Positions 1 through 10,169 of a stretch of DNA of 64,000 nt are shown one piece after another. The stretch's first letter is position 1. Each line of letters opens with the position of its first letter. A program made the translations under genes and the position numbers. This stretch comes from Blastocystis sp. Blastoise. Its lineage: Eukaryota > Sar > Bigyra > Opalinata > Blastocystidae. The stretch lies in assembly GCA_039096225.1 (NCBI GenBank), contig JBBPEB010000004.1:902001-966000 (forward strand), in the 5' to 3' direction. The notes beneath the pieces are model-generated. The model worked only from the letters and a program-made list of their open reading frames with translations, was not told the DNA's origin and did no database searches.

Positions 1-2650
1 TAGTATTTTCATATTGAGGAAATATATTATTCAAGAATGGTTGAATATATATAACAGATAAATCGGATAAATTATATATTTCATGTGAAGATGAATGAAT
101 ATAATTAATTGTTGAAGTCTTATGAGAAACTGAAATAACTAGAAATCGATTTAAAAAAGAAGAAGAATAATGAGTATAATCATCTTGAGATATTATAAAG
201 AGGAAACGAAAGTTTTTATGTATATTTATTTCTTCTTCTTTTCCTTCTCGATTTAAACTAATACTTGTTTTTCCATTTGTATATAAATCTAATAATGGAT
301 ATAAAATTTCTAAATCATGATAAGTATTATTATCTATCAAACAAATATGACCATATAAACAACAATTATATAAAATAGTATTCTTTATTATCATTTTATG
401 TTTCTCTTTATCATATTGATAATATTCAAAGAGATCTGTAGAATTCATTTCGGATGAAAATGAATATAATTCATATATATATTGATCATCTTTATATTGT
501 TGATTCATTGTTTTTAATATACTTTGAATATATTGAGAAGTCATATATTTATTATCAGATATATATAATATACTTGTATTATCTTGAAGTGTATAATACA
601 TCTTTATATAGAGTTCTATGAAGAATTGTTTATCAATAGGAATAAAAGTATAGAGAATAGGAGGAATAAGAGAAGAAACAAGAGGAATAGAAGAATATGA
701 ATAAACAATATTAAAACAAAGATCAATAGGAAAATTTAAAGATAAATATCGAAATAAACGAAAAAGATGACGATAAGTAATAGAAACTGATGGAAATTGT
801 TTTTGAATTGAAAAACATTGATTTATTAATGAATTTATATCATAATCATTTATTATAGTATTATTATTATTAAATAAAAAATAAGAAGAAAAGAAAGAAT
901 AAAGTTGATTTTGAGTAGGTGATGAAATAGATAATGTTTGAATTATAAAAGAAGAAGGAATAGAAAGAAAAGAAACTGTTGATATATTCTCAATCAATAT
1001 TAATCTAAAATTTGGATGTTTTGAAATATATTGATATGTATTTAATGTAGGTATATAAATATAATCTTTTTCATATAAAGAAAATATTAATGATTGAAGA
1101 GAAGAAGATAAAGAAGAAAATTCATCTAATATCAAGATATATCCATAAATATAAGCTTCTATAAAAGGTCCTAAAGAATAAGATAAAGAAGAATTATTAT
1201 TATTATTAGTTATTATAAGATGTCCAAGAAGATCTTCTTCTTCCATATCTGGATATCCTGTATAATGATAAAATGGAATCTGTAAATATTTACATACTTC
1301 TATACATGTATAAGATTTCCCTATACATGTATTTCCTCTTATTAATAAAGGAATATTGAAATGAATATTATCAATAATACTATTAAATAATTCAGAAGAA
1401 GTAGATGTAGATATATAATGAGATATTGTTGGATTATGTTGAATAGAATAATAAGGATGAAGTATATATCTTGTATTTTTATAAATATAAGAAGATATAC
1501 TTTGATAAGAATGATAGATATATAATGAAGATTGATTTGGATATAAAATATAATCTTGATTATTTTCTTCTAATAGAATAGAAATAGAAATAGATGATGA
1601 TGATGATGATGATAAAGATAAAGATAAAGAATTAAGATCTATACAATAAAAATAAATAGGTTGTGTGATATAATTAATAGTAGAATTAATAGAAGGAAGA
1701 AGAGGAAGAAAGAAAGAAGAAGAAGAAGATAATGAATCTTTTTTAAGTTCAAAGGAAATATAGGTAGGAATAGATAAAGAATGAAATCCTTTATATAGAG
1801 AAGATGATAATGTTAATATAGAAGGAATAGAAGAAAATAGAGGTGTTGAAGAAATACAAAATGAAAATGATGAAAATGAATAGAATTGAGATGTTGATGA
1901 AAGAGTTGAATTCGAGAATTGAATAAGAAATGAATAAGAATAAGAACGAAATATAGTAGTAGAAGTGACTAAATTAGATTTATTAATCGATTTAAGAGAT
2001 ATAGAAAGATTATTTATAGAATTCTTATTGTTATTATAATCAGTTATATTTTCATTATTATAGAGATTATTTATAGAATTTTCATTGTTATTATAAAAAG
2101 ATATATTTTCATTATTATTATAAAAAGATATAATATCTTCTTCTTCTTCATTATCATTATAAAAAGATATAATATCTTCTTCTTCATTATCATTATAAAA
2201 AGATATAATATCTTCTTCTTCTTGTTTAGAATTAATTAATAAATTAGATACTAGTGAATTATTATTATTATTAGATAGTATATCTTTATTCTTAGGAATT
2301 GAATGATATTGAGAATTAGGATAATTTAATATCGATGTAGTTGTAGGAAGAGTAGACAAAATATTTGGAAGAGAAACATATATAGAATGATTCTTATTAT
2401 TTGTTTCATTAAGAACAGAAGTTTGTATAGAAGAAGAAGAAGAAAAAGAAAGAAGAGTATGAAATGGTGGTGGAGATAATGATATTGATGTAGAAGAAGG
2501 AAAAGAAAAAAATAAAGAAGAATCAGTATCATTCTCCTTATAAATCAAAGAAGAATCACTATCATTCTCTTTATAAATCAAAGAAGAATCACTATCATAA
2601 ACATATAATGGGACAGATATACTAAAAGAACCACAATTCTTTTCATTCAT
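1..2650 (-). CDS. AAA+ ATPase, midasin/RNF213-like, C-terminus beyond window
   Basis: One uninterrupted minus-strand frame runs from ATG 2648-2650 off the left edge (about 883 residues visible). The first 400 or so residues are low complexity (Ser, Asn, Glu, Asp) with in-frame repeats: DSDSSLIYKEN units near the start and EEEDIISFYNDN units around 2090-2225. A P-loop-like GNTCIGKS follows at about residue 439, then DLLG, a long helix and a Walker B LILDE near residue 508. A KHPNFRLILIEN segment after it is typical of midasin and other dynein-related AAA modules. A second module near the left edge has INIHKNFRFLFI...LNRF, which resembles the AAA units of RNF213. Seen: the motifs and the open frame. 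Inferred: a multi-AAA remodelling ATPase. Midasin, RNF213 and other AAA_5 families cannot be separated without the missing C-terminus. Confidence 0.72.
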   Translation of the reverse strand, partial: MNEKNCGSFSISVPLYVYDSDSSLIYKENDSDSSLIYKENDTDSSLFFSFPSSTSISLSPPPFHTLLSFSSSSSIQTSVLNETNNKNHSIYVSLPNILSTLPTTTSILNYPNSQYHSIPKNKDILSNNNNNSLVSNLLINSKQEEEDIISFYNDNEEEDIISFYNDNEEEEDIISFYNNNENISFYNNNENSINNLYNNENITDYNNNKNSINNLSISLKSINKSNLVTSTTIFRSYSYSFLIQFSNSTLSSTSQFYSFSSFSFCISSTPLFSSIPSILTLSSSLYKGFHSLSIPTYISFELKKDSLSSSSSFFLPLLPSINSTINYITQPIYFYCIDLNSLSLSLSSSSSSSISISILLEENNQDYILYPNQSSLYIYHSYQSISSYIYKNTRYILHPYYSIQHNPTISHYISTSTSSELFNSIIDNIHFNIPLLIRGNTCIGKSYTCIEVCKYLQIPFYHYTGYPDMEEEDLLGHLIITNNNNNSSLSYSLGPFIEAYIYGYILILDEFSSLSSSLQSLIFSLYEKDYIYIPTLNTYQYISKHPNFRLILIENISTVSFLSIPSSFIIQTLSISSPTQNQLYSFFSSYFLFNNNNTIINDYDINSLINQCFSIQKQFPSVSITYRHLFRLFRYLSLNFPIDLCFNIVYSYSSIPLVSSLIPPILYTFIPIDKQFFIELYIKMYYTLQDNTSILYISDNKYMTSQYIQSILKTMNQQYKDDQYIYELYSFSSEMNSTDLFEYYQYDKEKHKMIIKNTILYNCCLYGHICLIDNNTYHDLEILYPLLDLYTNGKTSISLNREGKEEEINIHKNFRFLFIISQDDYTHYSSSFLNRFLVISVSHKTSTINYIHSSSHEIYNLSDLSVIYIQPFLNNIFPQYENT

Positions 2651-2703
2651 ATACTTTTGATAATCTTTATAAAATACTATATATATTATTAAAAATGTTA
2701 TTA

Positions 2704-3293
2704 TTAATATATACAATAGAACCAGTTTTTTTGTTTTGATGAATTCTATATTTATAAAATAATTATTATTATATTATCTTTATATATATATACAAGAGTA
2801 TCATAGAGAATAATAAAGTTTTTTTGTAGAAGAATAGTTTCATCTGGATATTCACCTAAATCCATAATACAATCACAACAGAAAACAGAAATATCTTGAG
2901 GAATAACATCTTTAGTCTTCTCAATCTATACTCAAATATTTTATATATATTCAATTATATAGTATATACATAATTATTTATTTCTTTAGTACATTCTTTA
3001 TAAGATTTCTTATAAAAATCAATTGAAGTGTCATTATTCATTTCTACAATCGTATTCATTTCATATCCTATATGAATATATATTATAATACTATTATCAT
3101 TCGATTTATCTATTTTAGTTCCATTATTAGCAAAAGTAAACTGAGATCGAACTCTTAAAACATCTAAACATGATTCAATACTAAATTTCTATACATAAAA
3201 ACAAATATTATATCAAATACTATGCATTATTCAATTATATATCTATCGAAATACTTGAATAAAAGAAAAAAATGACTTTTCACTCGATTGCAA
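2704..3293 (-). CDS. Hypothetical spliced gene, 5' end unresolved
   Basis: Minus-strand exons 3293-3255, 3188-3092, 3067-2970, 2925-2794 and 2745-2704 join in phase (408 nt) and stop at TAA 2704-2706, 54 nt upstream of the next gene's ATG. The product is soluble-looking, with SIESCLDVLRVRSQF early and a Cys-bearing segment VFCCDCIMDLGEYPDET near the end. I do not recognise the family. The 24-nt intron 3068-3091 (gtatta...atatag) is phase-neutral, so it could also be read through. An ATG at 3374 lies in the right frame but meets TAG at 3294-3296 and has no phase-0 donor, so I did not use it as the start. An upstream exon is probably missing. Confidence 0.5.
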
Positions 3294-4672
3294 CTACAAA
3301 AAAGACGAAAAAGGCTTCCGAATGTATTCACGATCCGAAATCAACGTCAAATGACCTGCAAAATAAGAAGACATTTCTAAATAAATATGTATCACTCACT
3401 ACATCTTTACAAAACAATTAACAACAAACAATTCTTGTTTTATTTCTTTTCTTCTCTTTAATTCACTTTTTTCCCACAGTTATTCTCTTATTTCTCTTCT
3501 TTCTAGTTACTAGATTCTTTTCTATTATTTCATTTCATTTATATATAAAATCGATAAATATATTATATAGAATACCTAAAGACATAAATCTTCACTAAAA
3601 TACGATAAAATATTAATATACAAACAAAAATCTCTTTTTCTTAGATGAAATCTATCACTCAACTATTGTCCTCTCTTTCTTAAATCTTCTGTATAATAAT
3701 TTTATAGATTCATAAAAGAAAAATAACATAGTTGAAATGTTATTTATTTTTATTATTAAGATAAGAAAATCTTTTAAAATGCTAAAAGAATCCTCGATTG
3801 ATGTATAGAATTATATGTTATTTATTTTAGTGAAATAAACCTTGATTTATATTTAAAAGGATAATCAGTCTCTCTTTCTTATTCTTTATTTATATATATA
3901 AAAAATAATCAATAATTCTATCAAAAATATGTGTTCATAATCTATGATTATCACAAATTCTAAGCTCTATTCAAATTATTGATATGAAAGATATTTATTT
4001 CTGGGAGGATTTTCAAGTTTAAAAATGCAAAACCAAAAGTTGAACTCATTAATAATAATATTTCAGTATTATTGAAAAACTATAACACCACATTTACATT
4101 TTATTTTTAATATAGGTAATTATATATAGTTATAATACTACAAACTCAAGAATATTTTAGCTAAAATTATCAAGATTCATAGTCATATTTATGTACATAC
4201 AACACTAAATTCATTTCATAATCTGTCATTTTAAATGAATCCTAATAATATGCAACAATTGAAATTCTATATCTTCTACTCTAAACAGGGTAGTTTTTAC
4301 AACTCAACAATAATAGATTTACCAATAAAAATACATTACAAACTTCTTTTCGTTTTTTATTATTAACAATCAAAACAGTAAAAATTATAAAGAATAAAAA
4401 TTGGATTTTATTAATAGGTATATATATATAGTATATTTTTTAATTAAGTGTTTATTAGAAGAATCTTCTGTTTTTATTTGCTGATATTATTTTATTTAAT
4501 TTTTAGTTAAACAAGAATTATTATTGAAACTTATTATAAAAGATAAACTTGTATAGAAAATGAAATATAATAATAATATTTTAGAATAGTATTTATTGTT
4601 TATCATCGGTAATTAATGATTTATAAGAATAATTATATCGAAATTTGTTTATTACTATTATCAATACCAGTG
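3294..4672. other. Gene-free AT-rich interval
   Basis: No open frame with coding character on either strand. It lies between the 5' end of the unknown gene at 2704-3293 and the 3' end of the pepsin-like gene, so it should hold the promoter of the former. Nothing specific recognised. Confidence 0.6.
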
Positions 4673-6685
4673 TTAAAATGCTATATTCTTATGAATGCTA
4701 GCAAGTTCTTGACTCTTTGAGCTTTTTCTAGTCTGATTTAATAGTTGTTTATTAGCTTTAGACTCTTCATTGGGGAGTTTTTGATTATTGTTATAGTAAC
4801 GACAACTGACAATTATGATCACACTACAAATAACTACAACGGCAAGAGAGCAGCAAATCATAATAATAACTAATGTATCTGTTGAGTCATCATTAGGTAT
4901 AGAAGGAGTAGGAGTAGGAGCAGTAGTAGGAGTAGTAGTAGGATCAGTAGTAGGAGTAGTAGTAGGATCAGGAGTAGGAGCAGGAGTTGGTGGAGGGTCT
5001 AGTGTCTCAATACCTCCTGTTACATCAGTATGGCATGCATTAGTAGGTGTAGCAATTCCGATTCGATCACGTCCTCTATCATAAATAAGAGTATATCCTC
5101 TCATGAAAGAAGCTCCTAAAGTACTATAGTCATAACCTCTCTTCTCTCTTACTATGCTAAAACAATAATAATATTCGTTCTCGTGAAAAACAGGATAAAA
5201 GTAAAGATCCTTTGAAAGAATAAGATGAACACCATTCAAATAAACATCCACAGAAGGCCATGAAGAAGAAGGAGGATCATTTAAACAATAGTCATTAAAA
5301 ATACTATACTGGCCAGTTATACCTATATTAAATAGTGTTATAATAGAGTATAAAGTATATATTATCTAAAACTTAATATTATATATATACGAGGAAGATG
5401 TGAGTAATATGTTTTTAAGTATGTAGCAAATGCATCATAAAGATCGGTTTGGAGAAACATTACATATCCTAATGTAGTAATGTCTGTAAACATAATTTTC
5501 TATATGGATTTTAAAAACTAATAAAGGTTCAATAAAAATAATGAGAAATATATCAATCAAAAGAAAAATTAGTTATCATACAGTTGAATTAAAAAAATGA
5601 GTATTGTTTACACGAAAATCACTTAATTCTACAGTATAATAGCCGGTTGCATCAAAATCAACCCATGTAATATTACCACTCTATATTATTAGTAAAAGAT
5701 AATTAGCAACAAAAAATATAAAATTTTAATAACATTATTTATTATAAGTATTAAGTAGATGAATAAAGATTAAAGACTTAATGAAAGAAAACAAAATAAA
5801 TAGAAATATACATAAAGATCTTCATCTATTCCTCCATAAGAAAGAACTCCTTTTGTATTTCCAAAACATATTGTAAACATGTCTCTTACTCCACTTATAT
5901 TATCAACCATATCATCCATATATGAATTTATACAAGAAGGAGCGCATGCACTATGTCTATAACCTAAACCTAATCTTCCATCTCTATGATAGTTTACGGC
6001 CGAATAATAACTAAAAAAATAATAATATCCTATTATTAATATTCCATATACTCTATATAGCCAAAAGTAGTAGGAAATGATTGAGAGTATCCTGTTGTTG
6101 TTTGAATCATAATATTATCACGAACTAAACTTCCATCTATTCTATATCATAATAATAAACATTTTTTTTAAATATTATTTATAGCAGACATAAAGTAGTT
6201 ATAAATATGTACATCGTATCATCCATAAAGGTTATACTGTAGGCACAAAGAGAGTTATCTGATTTTGAACAGCATGCCCTTGTTGAAGCATGGCAAGTAC
6301 CATGACAATCATAACGATGACACGATACTATTAAGTATATATTAACAATATATATATATACCTGGTTTGCATAAAGAGTCACCACAACTAATAGGAGACG
6401 CAGTAGTAGAATTACTTTTATCATAAGGATTTGTAGAAACCTAAACAATGAGCAAAACTCATTTATTTTATATACATGATAACAACCAACACATTTTCTA
6501 GCATAAACATAAGAAGAGCCATAGGTTGTATCAATCATCATTTTAGCTGGTGATTCTTGAGACCCTGTTTTTATATTAGTATAGTAATACCATTCATCTC
6601 TATCAAGATTCAGCTCCGATTTTATTAATGTAACAGCTTGTGTTTCCATAAGAAACATAAAGATAATCATAAATAAAAAAATCAT
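4673..6685 (-). CDS. Pepsin-family (A1) aspartic peptidase-like type I membrane protein, probably inactive
   Basis: Eight exons (6685-6476, 6440-6362, 6327-6213, 6141-6052, 6010-5812, 5680-5612, 5499-5391, 5322-4673) join in phase to 506 codons. The start at 6685 gives a signal peptide (MIFLFMIIFMFLMETQA). Fold landmarks of A1 peptidases follow: Cys-rich N-lobe, LCAYSITF...DG, DGRLGLGY, FTICFGN...GGID, and LGASFMRGYTLIYDRGRDR near residue 365. After that come a Pro/Thr stalk, one membrane helix (about residues 440-463) and a cytoplasmic tail of some 43 residues. The layout resembles BACE-like and plant membrane aspartic proteases. Both catalytic motifs deviate. The first reads D52-T-T-Y-G-S-S instead of DTGS, and the second D260-I-T-T instead of D-S/T-G-T. 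The Asp residues remain but the invariant Gly is lost in both, so I infer a pseudo-peptidase or binding receptor. Confidence 0.85.
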
Positions 6686-7067
6686 TTCTTCATAAATAAA
6701 TGATATATGAAACAAAAGATTTATGATTGAAATATTTCTGCTGAAAAGAACAAAAGATATTGTAAAATATCTGTACATTTATATATATATTCCCATATTA
6801 TGTACCTGGAGGGCACCGACAATTTGTCGAAGAAAGCACTACGAGTTTTCTGAAAATCTTCTCATTTTTCCCTACAATAATCAAAAATTCCCGGAAGAAA
6901 AGATTTACATATCCCCAAGAATGTCCGTTAAAGACCCTAATATACAATACTTCCCATTTTCTCTTTCACTTTTTATTATAGCAAAAGGAGTTTAGGCAGT
7001 ATCTATTAGACAACTGACATCTCTTGGTATTTTACGCTAATGTTCTTGTTCGATTACCGATCACTAT
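6686..7067. other. Interval between pepsin-like gene and tandem element
   Basis: It holds the upstream region of the pepsin-like gene and about 300 bp of non-repeated flank. The element begins after a tandem CACTAT at 7062-7067. No gene seen. Confidence 0.5.
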
Positions 7068-7093
7068 CACTATGGACATTTTTTCAGGTTTCT

Positions 7094-7305
7094 GTCAAAA
7101 GGTCCAACGACTTTTTTGTTTTGGTTTCCCCAGTGGTGAGCAGTGAAAATTTTTAAATATGTAGCTGACAAAAGGTTATTTGATTTTTCTGTTTGGTTTC
7201 CCCAGTGGTGGAGCAGTGAAAAAATTTTAAAGGGTAGCTGACAAAAGGTCCAACGACTTTTTTGCTTTGGTTTCCCCAGTGGTGAGCAGTGAAATTTTTT
7301 GTCAG
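7094..7305 (+). repeat. Three tandem 73-bp subterminal repeats (copy 1)
   Basis: Units start at 7094, 7167 and 7240 (73, 73 and about 66 bp). Each contains GGTTTCCCCAGTGG and a GAGCAGTGAA block, followed by GTAGCTGACAAAAGG in the first two. They lie 12 bp inside the left terminus. Subterminal repeats of this kind serve as transposase-binding sites in several DNA transposon families; here that role is inferred. Confidence 0.85.
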
Positions 7306-7588
7306 AGTTTCAGTGATTTTATAAAATCGAAAAGCAGTGCAAAAGTATGACGCACCTTAAAACAATAATTGGCGAATAAAAATGGTTTTAAATATTCTCT
7401 ATTTTTTCATTTATTGGTTTTTTTATTCTTTTTGTGGTGTAATAATAAACGATATAACAAAACAAACAAATTAAATATTATCAAATAATCATAAAAACAA
7501 ATAATAGAAAACAATAATAATAAATATATAAAAAAAAGATAATAAAACATATAATAAATAATATAATAAAATATATATAATATTTAAT

Positions 7589-8259
7589 TTATAATATTTC
7601 AACCAGGACAGTTTCAGTCTTTAATTTGCATTTAAGCCTAAGCAACCTATATAAAGAGATGATATTAATTAACTAGTACTATTAGTAATATATATAACAT
7701 TTTAAAATAATAATAAAATAAAAATATATACCTTTTATTGAAGCCATTACTAGAAAAAGCAAGGACCAAAGGCAAGGAACCATCCTATAAAAGATATATT
7801 AAATAGTATAAGTAATAAAAAGGAATATAATTAATATATATACATACCTTTGATAAGCCATTCTCTCCAATTAACAACAACGACAGCAACGGAACCCCCG
7901 GAAACCTATATAAAGATAGAGTAAGTTATATAATATAATAATATATAATAAAGTAAATTAATATAGAATAATAAAATATAAATATATACATTACTGCTAT
8001 ATAAATATAAAGTGGGGTTAGTTATATAATATGTAATAGATAATATAGATGATATATACCTTCTTTTAACATTGATTCCTTCCATTCTAGACCTAAAGAA
8101 CCCATCTATAAGAGAGCCACGACCACACAAAAGAAGGACCAGAACGTTTAAGGAGACCAGCAAGTGTCAAAACACCAAGCAGAGACAGCTACTATAGAAA
8201 AATGAATGAATAGAGTAGAAAAAATAAAATATAAAGAAACAGCAAACACCTACCATCAT
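7589..8259 (-). CDS. Candidate 89-aa spliced gene inside the element (copy 1)
   Basis: Exons 8259-8254, 8188-8140, 8105-8060, 7905-7848, 7784-7732 and 7646-7589 join in phase to 90 codons ending in TAA. The exons are visibly richer in G+C than the introns. The predicted start MMLSLLGVLTLAGLLKRS looks like a signal peptide or membrane anchor. Two later exons encode related segments (FPGVPLLSLLLIGENGLSK and DGSLPLVLAFSSNGFNK), which suggests exon duplication. The first acceptor is taken as TAG before 8188, because copy 2 has mutated the alternative AG three bases earlier. The 34-nt intron 8106-8139 starts GTCCTT rather than GTATAT and is the weakest joint; donor 8157 is an in-phase alternative. 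No family recognised. Confidence 0.45.
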
Positions 8260-10100
8260 AATAGTATCATATATAATAAAATAAAAATAAAATTTAATAA
8301 TATATCATATTAATCATATAAGATATAATAAAATAAATATGTGATAAGTCATGTAGCATTTTGTTTTGTTATAAAAGGGTGTAATAGGAATTTAGAAGAT
8401 ATAGCTGAAATAATGAAAATAAACATGAATAATCTCATATCTACTAAATATAGAGAATCTTCATCATAAGAAAAATGAATGGTTAAGAATAAAAGAGAAA
8501 GAAAAATTTTATTTCTATGAGGAAAATGGATATTGTTATTGTTATTTTCAATTTATCATAATTATCATAAGTAATACAAAAATTGTTTTATTTTAAAGAA
8601 TTATATAGTTATTTATCATTATATCATTTTATAATCAGTTTTGACTATGGAAGAGTGATTTTTATCCTTAATTGTCAAAATTATTTTTAGTATCACTCAG
8701 TAAGTATAAGTCTTTTAAAAAATAAATATAGGTTACAATACAGACTTATAGAGAAGACTCTGAAACTTCTATTTCCAGAATAAAAGTCATTTATATAATC
8801 CAGAATGATTGCCTGAATCATTATTTAAAGAATCAGTTTTATCACATATCTTCAATAAAATTATAAAATAAAGAAAATGAAGATAAAAAGGTCTAGAGTC
8901 GAAAAATGTTATGAAATATTATCTTTTTAATGTATTTGTCCCGATTTTTTATTAATCTGTTATCATAATATGACAAAGAGAGTGGTAAAAACATTTTAAA
9001 AGTGAATTAAAGCAATAATTGGAATCAAGTTAAAGTCTTCTAATACCTTTAAATAGACTTGAAATACATAGAGTAAGCATTTTTTCATGCAAATAGTGTT
9101 TTTCATTTAAATAATATCAAAAACAAATCAAAATAGTATTTTATAATTACTCAGCAAGAACTTTTTCTAGTATTCAAGGACTTACTATTATCAAATATAC
9201 GTATAAACAAACAAAAATCATATTTTATATATTTTTAGTTGAATAGTCGGAGTCGTGTTGATAGTTTATTATAAAACAAATGCAAAAATCACTTTTTTGT
9301 CAAAAAAAGTCTTATATCGATATATAGTTTTATTCATAATTTATTTATTGTCTACAAACTCTGTGTATTCATTTTAAGTGATTTTTAGTAAAACTAAAAT
9401 TATTTGAAATACATATTCTAATTTCGAAAATGACAAAAACATATTATATTACATATTTAGTGTTTAAATGAAGTTTAAAAGTTATTAAAATATCAATTAG
9501 TTAAAAAATATAAAATATTGAGAATCTCCATTTTTATGACTTGTCTTAAATCACGTTAAAGGTGTATAATTGAATAGTTGCATTGATTATTTGTATGATT
9601 CTAGTAATATTTTCTAAGAATTTTGTTTTTTAACAAGAATAAATTCTTAATTTATTGTTTATCAACTTAAAAATGTATTTAAATGATTATTTTCTTGTGT
9701 AAAAGGGTATAGTGGTTATATGAAAAAAAAATTACGCAGAATCATTTGATAATATAATTTTGAAAAATGAGAATTATTATTTTGAACTAAACTAATTTTT
9801 CACATATACTCATTATAAAACGACTTGAATAATCTTTTGAGAAGATTATTTTGTTTTATAATACACTTAAGAAGTAATTGAATGTTATTGTGTCTCTTTT
9901 TGTTAAAAAGATTATTTTGAATGCTATTTTTGATTGATCTATATATTATCAATGCATTCAATGATGAAATAAATACATATGTAAAGAAAAAATAGTAATT
10001 GATCTAATTTATCTTCATCTATTTGAATAGATAATTTTTGAAAAAATTAATATAATATAATTATTGATACCTATATATAAAGAATTAGTTATGTAATTGA
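8260..10100. other. Element interior without genes (copy 1)
   Basis: About 1.8 kb of AT-rich sequence with short runs only. No coding frame, tandem repeat or splice-consistent exon chain was seen on either strand. Confidence 0.5.
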
Positions 10101-10168
10101 CCTTAAGACAGGAATTGAACCTGTTTTCTATCATAAACTGATAGATACTTACCAATATAAGCTTAAGG
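10101..10168 (-). tRNA. tRNA-like sequence, anticodon region irregular (copy 1)
   Basis: The minus strand folds as a 68-nt cloverleaf. It has a 7-bp acceptor stem (CCTTAAG/CTTAAGG), a D-arm of only 3 bp with TTGGTAAG in the loop, a 5-bp anticodon stem CTATC/GATAG, and a 5-bp T-stem ACAGG/CCTGT. GGTTCAATTCC is a perfect B box. The anticodon loop is AGTTTAT, so position 33 is G instead of the near-invariant U; the anticodon would be UUU (Lys). The short D-stem and G33 suggest an organelle-type or decayed tRNA, or a tRNA-derived pol III promoter. It is identical in both copies. Confidence 0.5.
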
Positions 10169-10169
10169 A

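Noticed and set aside
3294-3374. ATG at 3374 as start of the small gene, with TAG as a sense codon
   Set aside because: Using it needs read-through of TAG at 3294-3296. Two long genes (1,343 codons in one exon, 883 codons in another) contain no in-frame TAG, so reassignment is unlikely.
4815-5084. Plus-strand Val/Gly-rich frame
   Set aside because: Antisense shadow of the Pro/Thr stalk of the pepsin-like protein.
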